Assembly: GCA_002509325.1 (NCBI GenBank)
Contig: DADO01000068.1
Coordinates: forward strand, 9,974 to 15,532
Direction: 5' to 3'
Length of the DNA: 5,559 nucleotides
From: Methanosarcina sp. UBA402
GTDB lineage: Archaea; Halobacteriota; Methanosarcinia; Methanosarcinales; Methanosarcinaceae
In this document: positions 1 through 5,230 of the stretch, one piece after another
Numbering within the stretch: the stretch's first letter is position 1
How the letters are laid out: every line of letters begins with the position of its first letter
Translations under genes and position numbers: made by a program
The notes under the pieces: model-generated
Seen by the model: only the letters and a program-made list of their open reading frames with translations
What the model was told of the DNA's origin: nothing
The model's database searches: none

Positions 1-58
1 CGAATATAAGGTTAGCGTAAAGTCGAATATAAGGTTAGCGTAAAGTCGAATATAAGGT
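1..58. repeat. 23-bp tandem repeat, 2.5 copies, cut by window edge
   Basis: Two identical 23-bp units (1-23 and 24-46) are followed by the first 12 bases of a third (47-58), after which the sequence diverges. Each unit begins cgaatataagg and ends gtaaagt. The copies abut with no spacers, so this is not a CRISPR array. The array probably continues left of the window, so its true copy number cannot be seen. No open reading frame of note runs through it. Function unknown. Confidence 0.9.
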
Positions 59-142
59 CTAACTTAAGTTCAGGCAGTTGATTACGACAAAAACAAAAAA
101 TTCAAAATTAGTCTTTAAAAACGAAGTTTCTCACTATTTGGC

Positions 143-168
143 ATGAAAGTGCTTTCAAGTACTTTCAT
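143..168. promoter_or_regulatory. 26-bp near-perfect palindrome, possible operator or hairpin
   Basis: The arms 143-154 and 157-168 are reverse complements at 11 of 12 positions. The one exception, g151 opposite t160, would form a G-U pair in RNA. The outer 8 bp (atgaaagt / actttcat) are perfect. Only two bases separate the arms, which suits a dimeric protein-binding site in DNA better than an RNA hairpin. It lies about 230 bp upstream of the kinase start, so it may instead belong to a gene left of the window. Function inferred only from symmetry. Confidence 0.4.
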
Positions 169-364
169 TTCTTTGTGCCTGTTATTCGAAGAATTTCATG
201 TTCGTTTTATCAAATTCTAGGAAGCTAGCAAAAGAGAACGGCTAGATGAAATAATAAGTTAAATAAAATAGGATAGAATGCCAGGCTTAAGAAGCAAAAA
301 GCAACAAACAATCCTTTACATAATCAGTAATTATTGTCAGACAGTTTTCCAGGGCTGCATTAAG

Positions 365-380
365 TATAATTGATATAAAA
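365..380 (+). promoter_or_regulatory. Candidate TATA (box A) region for the AK6-like gene
   Basis: Two overlapping TATA-like strings, tataatt (365-371) and tataaaa (374-380), lie 16-31 bases before the ATG at 396. Archaeal transcription usually starts about 25 bases after the centre of box A. That puts the start at or a few bases around the ATG, implying a leaderless or nearly leaderless mRNA. This agrees with the absence of a purine-rich ribosome binding site (381-395 is mostly pyrimidine). AT-richness makes chance TATA strings common. Confidence 0.4.
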
Positions 381-395
381 TTCATTCTTTTCTCC

Positions 396-944
396 ATGTT
401 AATAGGACTCACCGGTACGCCGGGTACTGGAAAAACCTCAGTAAGTAAGTTTCTTGAAAGAAAAAGGCACTGGAAAGTAATCCACCTTAACGACCTTATC
501 AAAGAGGAGCACCTTTACACCGAGATTGATAAGGAGAGGGATGCGGTTATTGCAGATATGCAACTTGTCAGGCAGCGCCTTGAAGAGATAATTAGTGGAA
601 GGGAAAACGAGGTAATAATTCTTGAGAGCCATCTTGCCCATTACATTGCAGATACTGTGATCATACTCAGGGCATATCCGCCTGTACTAAAAATGAGGCT
701 TGAAGCACGCGGCTATTCGGAAGAGAAAATAAGAGAAAATATTGAGGCTGAAGCTCTCGATGTAATCCTAGTTGAAGCCTTTGAATGGTGTGAGAAGGTT
801 TTTGAAATAAACACTACAGAAAAGAGCATTGAAGAAACAGGACAGGATATAGAAAAAATCATTGATCATTTTTTAAGCGGCAATGAAGAAGAATTGTCAG
901 ACTATGAACCCGGATCTATTGACTGGATCGATCTAGTTCCCTAA
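396..944 (+). CDS. AK6/Fap7-type adenylate kinase (archaeal, 182 aa)
   Basis: This is a predicted small P-loop nucleotide kinase of the AK6 (Fap7/hCINAP) family. Known members have adenylate kinase/ATPase activity, and the eukaryotic and archaeal proteins bind ribosomal protein uS11 during small-subunit maturation in the cytoplasm. The Walker A loop GTPGTGKT sits at residues 7-14, directly after the first beta strand. An E77-S-H79-x2-H82 motif matches the family's D/E-x-H element, and a LID-like segment with R105-G-Y and K111-I-x2-N115 follows. The C-terminus is acidic and ends in a GSIDW-containing tail, as in archaeal homologues. Length is normal. ATG 396 is the only usual start codon after the in-frame TAA at 321; there is no Shine-Dalgarno sequence, so translation may be leaderless. 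The gene stands alone and converges on the cysteine-rich gene. Its last codons and stop lie inside a recent tandem duplication. Confidence 0.9.
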   Translation: MLIGLTGTPGTGKTSVSKFLERKRHWKVIHLNDLIKEEHLYTEIDKERDAVIADMQLVRQRLEEIISGRENEVIILESHLAHYIADTVIILRAYPPVLKMRLEARGYSEEKIRENIEAEALDVILVEAFEWCEKVFEINTTEKSIEETGQDIEKIIDHFLSGNEEELSDYEPGSIDWIDLVP

Positions 945-972
945 TTTTTGATCGATCTAGTTCCTAATTTTT
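926..972. repeat. Imperfect 24/23-bp tandem duplication over the kinase stop codon
   Basis: Copy 1 (926-949) and copy 2 (950-972) are identical except that copy 2 has one C fewer in the ttccc run. Copy 1 contains the kinase stop TAA (942-944); copy 2 is outside the gene. Both end in a run of five T, so the duplication also doubles a U-rich tract just after the stop. It looks like replication slippage followed by a 1-bp loss. Confidence 0.9.
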
Positions 973-1024
973 ATAAATTAAAAATAGGAAGAAAAGTATT
1001 AAGGGGATTGGGGATCAAATCCCC
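964..1024. terminator. Probable bidirectional terminator between convergent genes
   Basis: Two dyads lie in the 119-nt convergent spacer. One is an AT-rich near-palindrome at 964-987 whose arms pair at 10 of 12 positions and carry T-runs on one strand and A-runs on the other. The second is a perfect 6-bp GC-rich hairpin: ggggat 1010-1015, loop caa, atcccc 1019-1024. Read rightward, T-runs follow the kinase stop. Read leftward, the GC hairpin is followed by pyrimidine-rich and T-rich sequence after the cysteine-rich gene. Archaeal termination relies mainly on U-tracts, so either strand could terminate here. Assignment is inferred. Confidence 0.5.
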
Positions 1025-1063
1025 GGAAGACTAATGCTTCCTGTTCCCTTTAAATTCTCAATT

Positions 1064-1582
1064 TCAGCAGGTAGAGCACTTCGAAGCTTTAGAACACTTC
1101 GAAGTTTTAGAACACTTCGAAGCTTTAGAACACTTCGAAATCTTAGAGCAACTCGAGACTTTAGAGCAACTCGAGACTTTAGAGCAACTACCTGAAGAAT
1201 ACTTCTTTGAGCAGTCAGTGCATTTGAAGTTCAGTGTAACTTTTGCAGTGTCATACTGTTTATTCCTGTTTACTGCCTTGTATGTGAAGCTGTCAGACTT
1301 GCTAGAACAGGATACTGGCTTTACGTAACAGAAAGTGCCATCACTCTTCATCTGTACCTGACCACCTTTTGCGGTCTTGATATACCCGGTAGTCACGACT
1401 TTGAGGCCACATCCTTTGTCATTTTTAAGTACGTTAAAGCAATTAGATTTTTTACAATCAACGGTAAATTTATCATCTCTTGCATCTGTTTTACACTTAG
1501 GGCACGCTGCTGCTCCTGTCATTGACATGACAAAAAAGACTAACGTGAAAACACATATTGTCTTAAATACAATTTTTCGCAT
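1064..1582 (-). CDS. Secreted cysteine-rich protein: Ig-like domain plus CSKxS[KS] repeat tail
   Basis: Predicted exported protein of 172 aa, function unknown. Residues 1-26 form a signal peptide (MRK, hydrophobic core, AAA before Cys27). Residues about 50-120 resemble one Ig-like/cadherin-like domain of the tandem-95/VCBS type: NVLKND near the start, GG-x-V, DGTFCY (81-86), SDSFTY (96-101), TAKVTLNF at the end. Such domains normally lack cysteine; this one has C58, C85 and C92. CxxC pairs lie at 27-30 and 121-124. The tail carries Cys 133, 139, 145, 151, 157, 163 and 169, exactly six apart, then C172, within CSKxS[KS] units. The mature protein has 17 Cys. An in-frame ATG ten codons upstream (1612) exists, but GGAGG at 1589-1593, six bases before ATG 1582, fixes the start. 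The cationic, Cys-rich tail suggests disulfide stapling, cell-surface binding or metal binding; all are inference. Confidence 0.85.
   Translation of the reverse strand: MRKIVFKTICVFTLVFFVMSMTGAAACPKCKTDARDDKFTVDCKKSNCFNVLKNDKGCGLKVVTTGYIKTAKGGQVQMKSDGTFCYVKPVSCSSKSDSFTYKAVNRNKQYDTAKVTLNFKCTDCSKKYSSGSCSKVSSCSKVSSCSKISKCSKASKCSKTSKCSKASKCSTC
1075..1182 (-). repeat. 18-bp in-frame tandem repeat, six units
   Basis: Six 18-bp units start at 1075, 1093, 1111, 1129, 1147 and 1165, with a degenerate seventh from 1183. Each encodes one hexapeptide of the cysteine tail. Two sub-types exist. The four units nearer the C-terminus centre on the palindrome ttcgaa; the two nearer the N-terminus centre on ctcgag and are identical to each other. 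The blockwise similarity indicates expansion by slippage or unequal exchange. Confidence 0.93.
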
Positions 1583-1588
1583 TATATT

Positions 1589-1593
1589 CCTCC
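1589..1593 (-). promoter_or_regulatory. Shine-Dalgarno GGAGG deciding the start of the cysteine-rich gene
   Basis: On the minus strand GGAGG lies six bases before the ATG at 1582 and inside the reading frame opened by the upstream ATG at 1612. It therefore supports initiation at 1582, which also gives a well-formed signal peptide beginning MRK. Confidence 0.85.
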
Positions 1594-1657
1594 ATAGTAT
1601 ACACTCAATCATAAAATTTTCAAAGCTAGTGGTCTTTAAAACCGATTCTTACCAACA

Positions 1658-1715
1658 ATGAAAATATACTCTTCCGGATTAAAACCCCCGAATTATCAGG
1701 GAGATATATTTTCAT
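1658..1715 (-). promoter_or_regulatory. Long stem-loop in the putative leader of the cysteine-rich gene
   Basis: A perfect 11-bp inverted repeat (1658-1668 with 1705-1715) continues, after a one-base bulge at 1669, into a further 6-bp stem (1670-1675 with 1699-1704, one G-U). An additional AT-rich pairing is possible inside. The structure lies 76-133 bases upstream of the ATG at 1582. If transcription starts at the TATA candidate near 1842, the stem-loop is in the 5' leader; otherwise it is upstream control DNA. It matches no riboswitch that I recognise. Confidence 0.45.
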
Positions 1716-1838
1716 ATGATTGAGCGATCTTTCTGCATTATTCTTCAACAAATAGTTTAAAATTAAACCATCTGTTTTGAGATATTATACACCTTTCAAT
1801 TCTCCAAAATATAGGTAATTATCAATGTGTATACTTAT

Positions 1839-1857
1839 AATATAAATTGCAGCAATT
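1839..1857 (-). promoter_or_regulatory. Candidate TATA box with adjoining 13-bp palindrome
   Basis: On the minus strand TTTATATT (1846-1839) is a good archaeal box A. It overlaps by two bases a perfect palindrome, aattgc-a-gcaatt (1845-1857), on its upstream side, where TFB and regulators bind. Transcription would begin near 1816, leaving a leader of about 230 nt before the cysteine-rich gene. Other AT-rich strings closer to the gene could serve instead. Confidence 0.35.
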
Positions 1858-2054
1858 AGCCCGGCATGTTAAAGCCAGATTAAACATTGAAGCATATTAT
1901 CACAAAACACAAAGAAAATAACCCATATCAGTTTGAAAAAATTAACAGTGTATTGAATAGAAATAGTAGCTTCTTTTATAAAAATTTTTCCCATTGAAAT
2001 ATATCATACTGTCTAATACTAACGTTTCTTTGAAAAACTTAATGATTAACAGCT

Positions 2055-2078
2055 AAAAGTCAAAGAAGAAGGAAGATG
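2055..2078 (-). terminator. Possible pyrimidine-tract terminator after nadM
   Basis: About 20 to 45 bases after the nadM stop the minus strand becomes strongly pyrimidine-rich (CTTCCTTCTTCTTTG, then ACTTTT). There is no clear GC-rich hairpin. U/C-rich tracts can be enough for archaeal termination, and this would close the mer-fpoF-nadM unit. Weak call based on composition only. Confidence 0.3.
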
Positions 2079-2097
2079 TTGAACTAAGAATTATTCA

Positions 2098-2619
2098 TTA
2101 TAAAGAAAAATTACTATCGCTGGCAGAAACATTCCTGAGGCGAGTTACCCCGTCTATTTCCTTAATTACTTCCACAACCGGTTTTGGAACAAGGTGTTCC
2201 CATTTTTCCCCTGCAATCATCCGTCTTCGGATCTCCGTGCCTGAGTATCTCTCCCGGACATAAAGAGGGGATTCTTTTACGCGAAACCCAGCTTCCCGGA
2301 AGAGCTGAATAACAAGTGGATTGTTTGAGTATACTACTTCAAAACTGGGTGTCCGGGACGCGACATGATGGACCCAGATCGAATTGTACCTGACATCTTC
2401 AATGGGAAGAACATAGTGACGGATAGGGAGATTTTCAAGCGCGTTATACAGCATCAGCACTCTTTCCCCTGCAGTAAATGGGTCAGTGATTTCATGGCTT
2501 TTCTGGGCGCTTCCTATGCCTATGACCAGCTCGTCAACTTCTTCCGCAATCTGCTTAATTATGGCATGGTGCCCGAAATGATACGGTTGAAAACGTCCAA
2601 TATAAAAAGCTCGCATCAT
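2098..2619 (-). CDS. nadM: Nicotinamide-nucleotide adenylyltransferase (archaeal NadM type)
   Basis: This enzyme joins NMN and ATP to give NAD+ and pyrophosphate, the NAD-forming step, in the cytoplasm. It belongs to the nucleotidyltransferase alpha/beta-phosphodiesterase superfamily. The N-terminal signature GRFQPYHFGH covers residues 8-17, with R9, H14 and H17 as the expected ATP-phosphate ligands. A DPFTAGER segment lies at 46-53, and the second nucleotide-binding motif SGTEIRRRM at 126-134. Length (173 aa) fits archaeal NadM. The start is ambiguous: GGAGGT at 2636-2631 lies 11 nt before ATG 2619 and 14 nt before ATG 2616. An in-frame TTG at 2631 overlaps the ribosome binding site and is unlikely. 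The gene follows fpoF by 53 nt on the same strand, so it is probably the last gene of a mer-fpoF-nadM transcript. Confidence 0.93.
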   Translation of the reverse strand: MMRAFYIGRFQPYHFGHHAIIKQIAEEVDELVIGIGSAQKSHEITDPFTAGERVLMLYNALENLPIRHYVLPIEDVRYNSIWVHHVASRTPSFEVVYSNNPLVIQLFREAGFRVKESPLYVRERYSGTEIRRRMIAGEKWEHLVPKPVVEVIKEIDGVTRLRNVSASDSNFSL

Positions 2620-2672
2620 CCCGGATTCCAACCTCCAGCCAACCTTGATTATTTTCTCGATATATTTGGATT

Positions 2673-3713
2673 TCAGACAATTTCGTTACGGATCCCTGTT
2701 TCAAAGCTAAACTCTTTACAGACTTCCGCAAAATGTCCAGCATTGTTTTTGCGCTTCATATCAATAAGCTTTCCGACAAGATCAAGGCCTGGCTTGGGAT
2801 CTTCCATAATTTCCATCTCATCATGGACCATATCGAAGTATTCCTCTCCGACCTCTGTCCTTATAAAGACTGAGTTCCATCCATCCGGAGCACCGACCGA
2901 GCCGACCGAAATGTCGGCAAAGACAGAAGTGTAATCACAACAGTGATGGCAGGGGTTCCGGGCGTATTTGGCTACATCCTTAATAGGCACGGAGTGAACC
3001 TCGCCGTCATTGGCGTAGACCCAGAATTTACCTTTGGTAAATTCCATCTTCCTGATATCCTCGACCTTTACTTTCATAATCTCTGGGATTATCTTCTCAA
3101 GCATTACATCCCGATGGAAACTTTCCATACAGAGTAATCCGATAATAAGCACTATTTTTTCGCTTACGTTGTCCCGAATTAACTTTGCAGAATGAGCCTG
3201 GCAGGGCACTCCGACAACTGCAATCCGGTCATATTTTTCGAAGGCTTCCCTGAGAGCAGCAACAACAGGGTCAGAAGTATACTTAGTTCCTCTTGTTCTC
3301 TCGACGTCTTCGGCACTTGTTAATAGAACTACTTCAGGTTCCCATTTCTCGTTTCGAGTAATTCCGACGGCACAATCTATTTTGTCCTGTTTGAAAAGTG
3401 ATTTAAGAATCCCGCTGGTAACTCCTCCGTCCTGGCTGCCAACATTGTCCCTGGACTTTGCGGCAAAAAACTTGCGCACGTTTGCAAGTTCATTCTCGAT
3501 GAAGCCGTCTACTACTGGACAGATTCTGCTGCAGGTTAAACACCCTTCACAAACTAGATACCCAGCTCCTTTCTCATACAACTTCAGATTGTTCGGATCA
3601 CGAATTTCTGCAGCTTTCTTTACAGCTACAGCTCCTATGGGACATACGGCTTCGCATGCCCCGCAAGCTGCGCATACGTCATGATCAATGACTTCTGAAA
3701 TCTTTGGTGGCAA
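2673..3713 (-). CDS. fpoF: F420H2 oxidoreductase subunit FpoF (FrhB/FdhB family)
   Basis: This is an FAD- and iron-sulfur-containing subunit that oxidises reduced coenzyme F420. In Methanosarcina, FpoF feeds electrons into the membrane Fpo complex and can act as a soluble F420:ferredoxin oxidoreductase. Two ferredoxin-type [4Fe-4S] motifs are intact: C14-x2-C17-x2-C20-x3-C24-P and C55-x2-C58-x2-C61-x3-C65-P. The FrhB core follows, with RGTKYTSDP at 141-149, GVPCQAH at 168-174, and a further cysteine group C255-x2-C258-C259-D ahead of GAPDGWNSVFIR. At 346 aa it is full length. The initiation codon is TTG (3713-3711), preceded at once by an in-frame TAA, with GGAGG seven bases upstream, so no other start is possible nearby. 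It lies 99 nt after mer on the same strand. The main fpo operon is not in this window, consistent with fpoF being encoded apart in Methanosarcina. Confidence 0.95.
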   Translation of the reverse strand: MPPKISEVIDHDVCAACGACEAVCPIGAVAVKKAAEIRDPNNLKLYEKGAGYLVCEGCLTCSRICPVVDGFIENELANVRKFFAAKSRDNVGSQDGGVTSGILKSLFKQDKIDCAVGITRNEKWEPEVVLLTSAEDVERTRGTKYTSDPVVAALREAFEKYDRIAVVGVPCQAHSAKLIRDNVSEKIVLIIGLLCMESFHRDVMLEKIIPEIMKVKVEDIRKMEFTKGKFWVYANDGEVHSVPIKDVAKYARNPCHHCCDYTSVFADISVGSVGAPDGWNSVFIRTEVGEEYFDMVHDEMEIMEDPKPGLDLVGKLIDMKRKNNAGHFAEVCKEFSFETGIRNEIV

Positions 3714-3812
3714 TTAGTTACCTCCAATGCCTTAATTTGCTTGCCTAACAGGTAAGACGTTTTTTAAAAAATATAATAAGGAAAAATAAAATATATGCAC
3801 GATGTAACAAAA
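3714..3812 (-). promoter_or_regulatory. mer-fpoF spacer: T-rich tract, hairpin and fpoF ribosome binding site
   Basis: Reading leftward after mer come T-rich runs and an AT-rich dodecamer palindrome (tttttt/aaaaaa, 3760-3771). Then comes a short dyad, cttgcct 3740-3746 with aggtaag 3750-3756 (6 of 7 pairs), and finally GGAGG (3725-3721) seven bases before the TTG start. The T-runs could partly terminate mer transcripts, and the TATA-like string near 3771-3776 could start a separate fpoF transcript. Only the ribosome binding site is a firm call. Confidence 0.5.
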
Positions 3813-4799
3813 TTACATCTTTGCAATAATCTCTTTACCTATAAGCTTTATTGCTTTTTCCTTGTTAGGACCGATTGGAGAGCCGGCAACAATCTGGGTA
3901 ACTCCGATTGCTTCGAGGTCTCTGATTCTCTTCATGCAGTCCTCAGGAGTTCCGCAGATAGCAAAAGCCTCGATCATCTCAGGAGTAACAAGTCCACCCA
4001 TGAGAGCTCCGAAGTCTCCCTTGGCAATGGCTGCACCGATCTGGCTCTTAGCTTCGACTGGAATTCCATGGCGCTCGAGAACAAGGTCAGGGGAACCTGC
4101 GACAATGAAAGCAACCACTACTTTTGCGGCATTGACTGCCTTTACAGGGTCTTTGTCAATTGAGAAGCAAGCGTATGCTGTAACATCGACTTCGCTTGGG
4201 TCACGGCCGGCTTTTGCGGCTCCTTTCTTAATCTGCTCGACAGCAACTTTGAAATCCTTCGGGTGGGAAGCATTGATAAGGACACCGTCTGCAACCTCAC
4301 CAGCGAGTTCGAGCATCTTGGGACCCTGTGCACCCATGTAGATAGGGATGTTTCCAGCTTTGAAAGCAAGCTTGGCACCTGCGAACTTAACCATTTCTCC
4401 GTCCATGGAGACTTTCTCGCCTGAGATGAAACCTCTGATTGCCTGGATTGCTTCTCTGGTGGTTGCAAGAGGCTTCTCCCATGCAATGCCCATGGCATCG
4501 AAAGTTGCCTTGTCTCCAGGCCCGAGACCAAGAACTGCCCTGCCACCTGAAATCTCAGCAATTGAGGCAATGCTGGAGGCAGTGACTGCGGGATTTCTTG
4601 TATAGGAGTTTGTAACACCGGAGCCGATCTTGATACTGTTTGTATTCAGAGCGAGAACGGTAAGAGTGGAGTAAACATCACGGTTGTTGTAGTGATCAGT
4701 GATCCAGACGTAGTCGAATCCCTGCTGTTCTGAGAGCTTTGCGTAGTATGCGATCTTTAAAGCTGGATCGCTCGGCACAAATTCAATTCCGAACTTCAT
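3813..4799 (-). CDS. mer: F420-dependent methylene-H4MPT (H4SPT) reductase Mer
   Basis: Mer catalyses the reversible reduction of methylene-H4MPT (H4SPT in Methanosarcina) to methyl-H4MPT with F420H2. It acts in the cytoplasm in CO2 reduction and, reversed, in methyl-group oxidation. It belongs to the luciferase-like (bacterial luciferase) TIM-barrel superfamily. Visible signatures are the N-terminal strand MKFGIEFVPSD, WITDHYNNRD at 32-41, IGSGVTNSYTRNP at 58-70 (the region of the family's non-prolyl cis peptide), GGRAVLGLGPGD, the IPIYMGAQGPKM segment and the C-terminal AGSPIGPNKE. At 328 aa it has the usual family length with no defects. ATG 4799 has AGGAG nine bases upstream (4813-4809). 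It is first in the leftward mer-fpoF-nadM cluster; pairing with fpoF links F420H2 production to its use. A long AT-rich upstream region carries an inverted repeat that may regulate it. Confidence 0.97.
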   Translation of the reverse strand: MKFGIEFVPSDPALKIAYYAKLSEQQGFDYVWITDHYNNRDVYSTLTVLALNTNSIKIGSGVTNSYTRNPAVTASSIASIAEISGGRAVLGLGPGDKATFDAMGIAWEKPLATTREAIQAIRGFISGEKVSMDGEMVKFAGAKLAFKAGNIPIYMGAQGPKMLELAGEVADGVLINASHPKDFKVAVEQIKKGAAKAGRDPSEVDVTAYACFSIDKDPVKAVNAAKVVVAFIVAGSPDLVLERHGIPVEAKSQIGAAIAKGDFGALMGGLVTPEMIEAFAICGTPEDCMKRIRDLEAIGVTQIVAGSPIGPNKEKAIKLIGKEIIAKM

Positions 4800-4872
4800 C
4801 TAAAATTACTCCTGATTACTGTCTATTAGCTAAATGGGTCCGTTTTTGTCCCCAAACTATTTCTTTTGAATA

Positions 4873-4906
4873 ATAATTAATATCCATTGTAATAGATATT
4901 AATTAT
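4873..4906. promoter_or_regulatory. 12-bp perfect inverted repeat upstream of mer
   Basis: Arms 4873-4884 (ataattaatatc) and 4895-4906 (gatattaattat) are exact reverse complements separated by 10 bases. It ends 73 bp before the mer ATG. The right arm, read on the minus strand, adjoins TTTATAATTA, a possible box A. It could therefore be an operator overlapping a promoter, or a hairpin in the mRNA leader if transcription starts further upstream. Confidence 0.5.
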
Positions 4907-4943
4907 AAACATAACTGAATTCACATAACAGTATTTAAGAGCC

Positions 4944-4981
4944 TATATATAATTAACTGTATTAAACTAGTAATATATAAA
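4944..4981 (-). promoter_or_regulatory. Candidate TATA boxes for mer
   Basis: Two good box-A strings face mer on the minus strand: TTTATATA (4981-4974) and TTATATATA (4952-4944). Transcription would start about 25 bases on, near 4951 or 4922, giving a 5' leader of roughly 120-150 nt that includes the inverted repeat. A third option, TTTATAATTA at 4909-4900, would give a shorter leader. Composition is so AT-rich that the true site cannot be chosen by eye. Confidence 0.35.
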
Positions 4982-5230
4982 TTTATTAATATAAGACTGT
5001 CTCATTTTTCCCTATAATGAGTTCTTTTTCAAGCCTATGCCACTCAACTGCATCATTCAAAAAAGATAAACAATACTTAAAAACCTTTTGTAGAAACTGG
5101 CATTCGCAGTCGTAATTTTAAACTATCAAGTTTGGAATACCAGAAAAAAGAAGCCCCCTTGAAGAAAATGATCTTTTTGTAAGCAGGCAAAAGGTTTATA
5201 TTGAGAAATTGCAAGTGATAAGGTTTCTGC

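Larger units (their letters stand above)
59..395. other. Non-coding AT-rich region upstream of the AK6-like gene
   Basis: I see no protein or RNA gene in this stretch. It contains the tail of the left-edge repeat region, a 26-bp near-palindrome (143-168, listed separately), several A- and T-runs and, at its right end, TATA-like sequence in front of the kinase gene. A short minus-strand frame at 287-502 mostly overlaps the kinase gene antisense and is not supported as a gene. Confidence 0.6.
1594..2097. other. Non-coding upstream region of the cysteine-rich gene / downstream of nadM
   Basis: No gene is supported here. The AT-rich stretch holds a long stem-loop (1658-1715), a TATA-like box next to a palindrome (1839-1857), and pyrimidine-rich minus-strand sequence after the nadM stop. 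Short frames are present but lack ribosome binding sites and recognisable protein features. A small RNA cannot be excluded by eye. Confidence 0.55.

Noticed and set aside
1..58. Possible CRISPR array at the left edge
   Set aside because: The units are contiguous with no spacers between them.
1500..1582. Lipoprotein reading of the cysteine-rich protein (Cys27 after AAA)
   Set aside because: The residue three before the cysteine is Ala rather than the usual Leu/Val/Ile, and many other cysteines follow; ordinary signal peptidase cleavage is at least as likely.
2365..2934. 189-aa plus-strand frame
   Set aside because: It lies antisense across nadM and the end of fpoF, both of which have clear family motifs; it is a shadow frame without its own signals.
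3862..4618. Long frames antisense to or out of frame with mer (159, 158 and 85 aa)
   Set aside because: The mer frame is full length with clear family sequence; the overlapping frames are by-products of its codon use.
396..4799. Possible pyrrolysine (in-frame TAG) genes, as known in Methanosarcina
   Set aside because: All five genes end in TAA or TGA and none needs a TAG read-through to reach family length.
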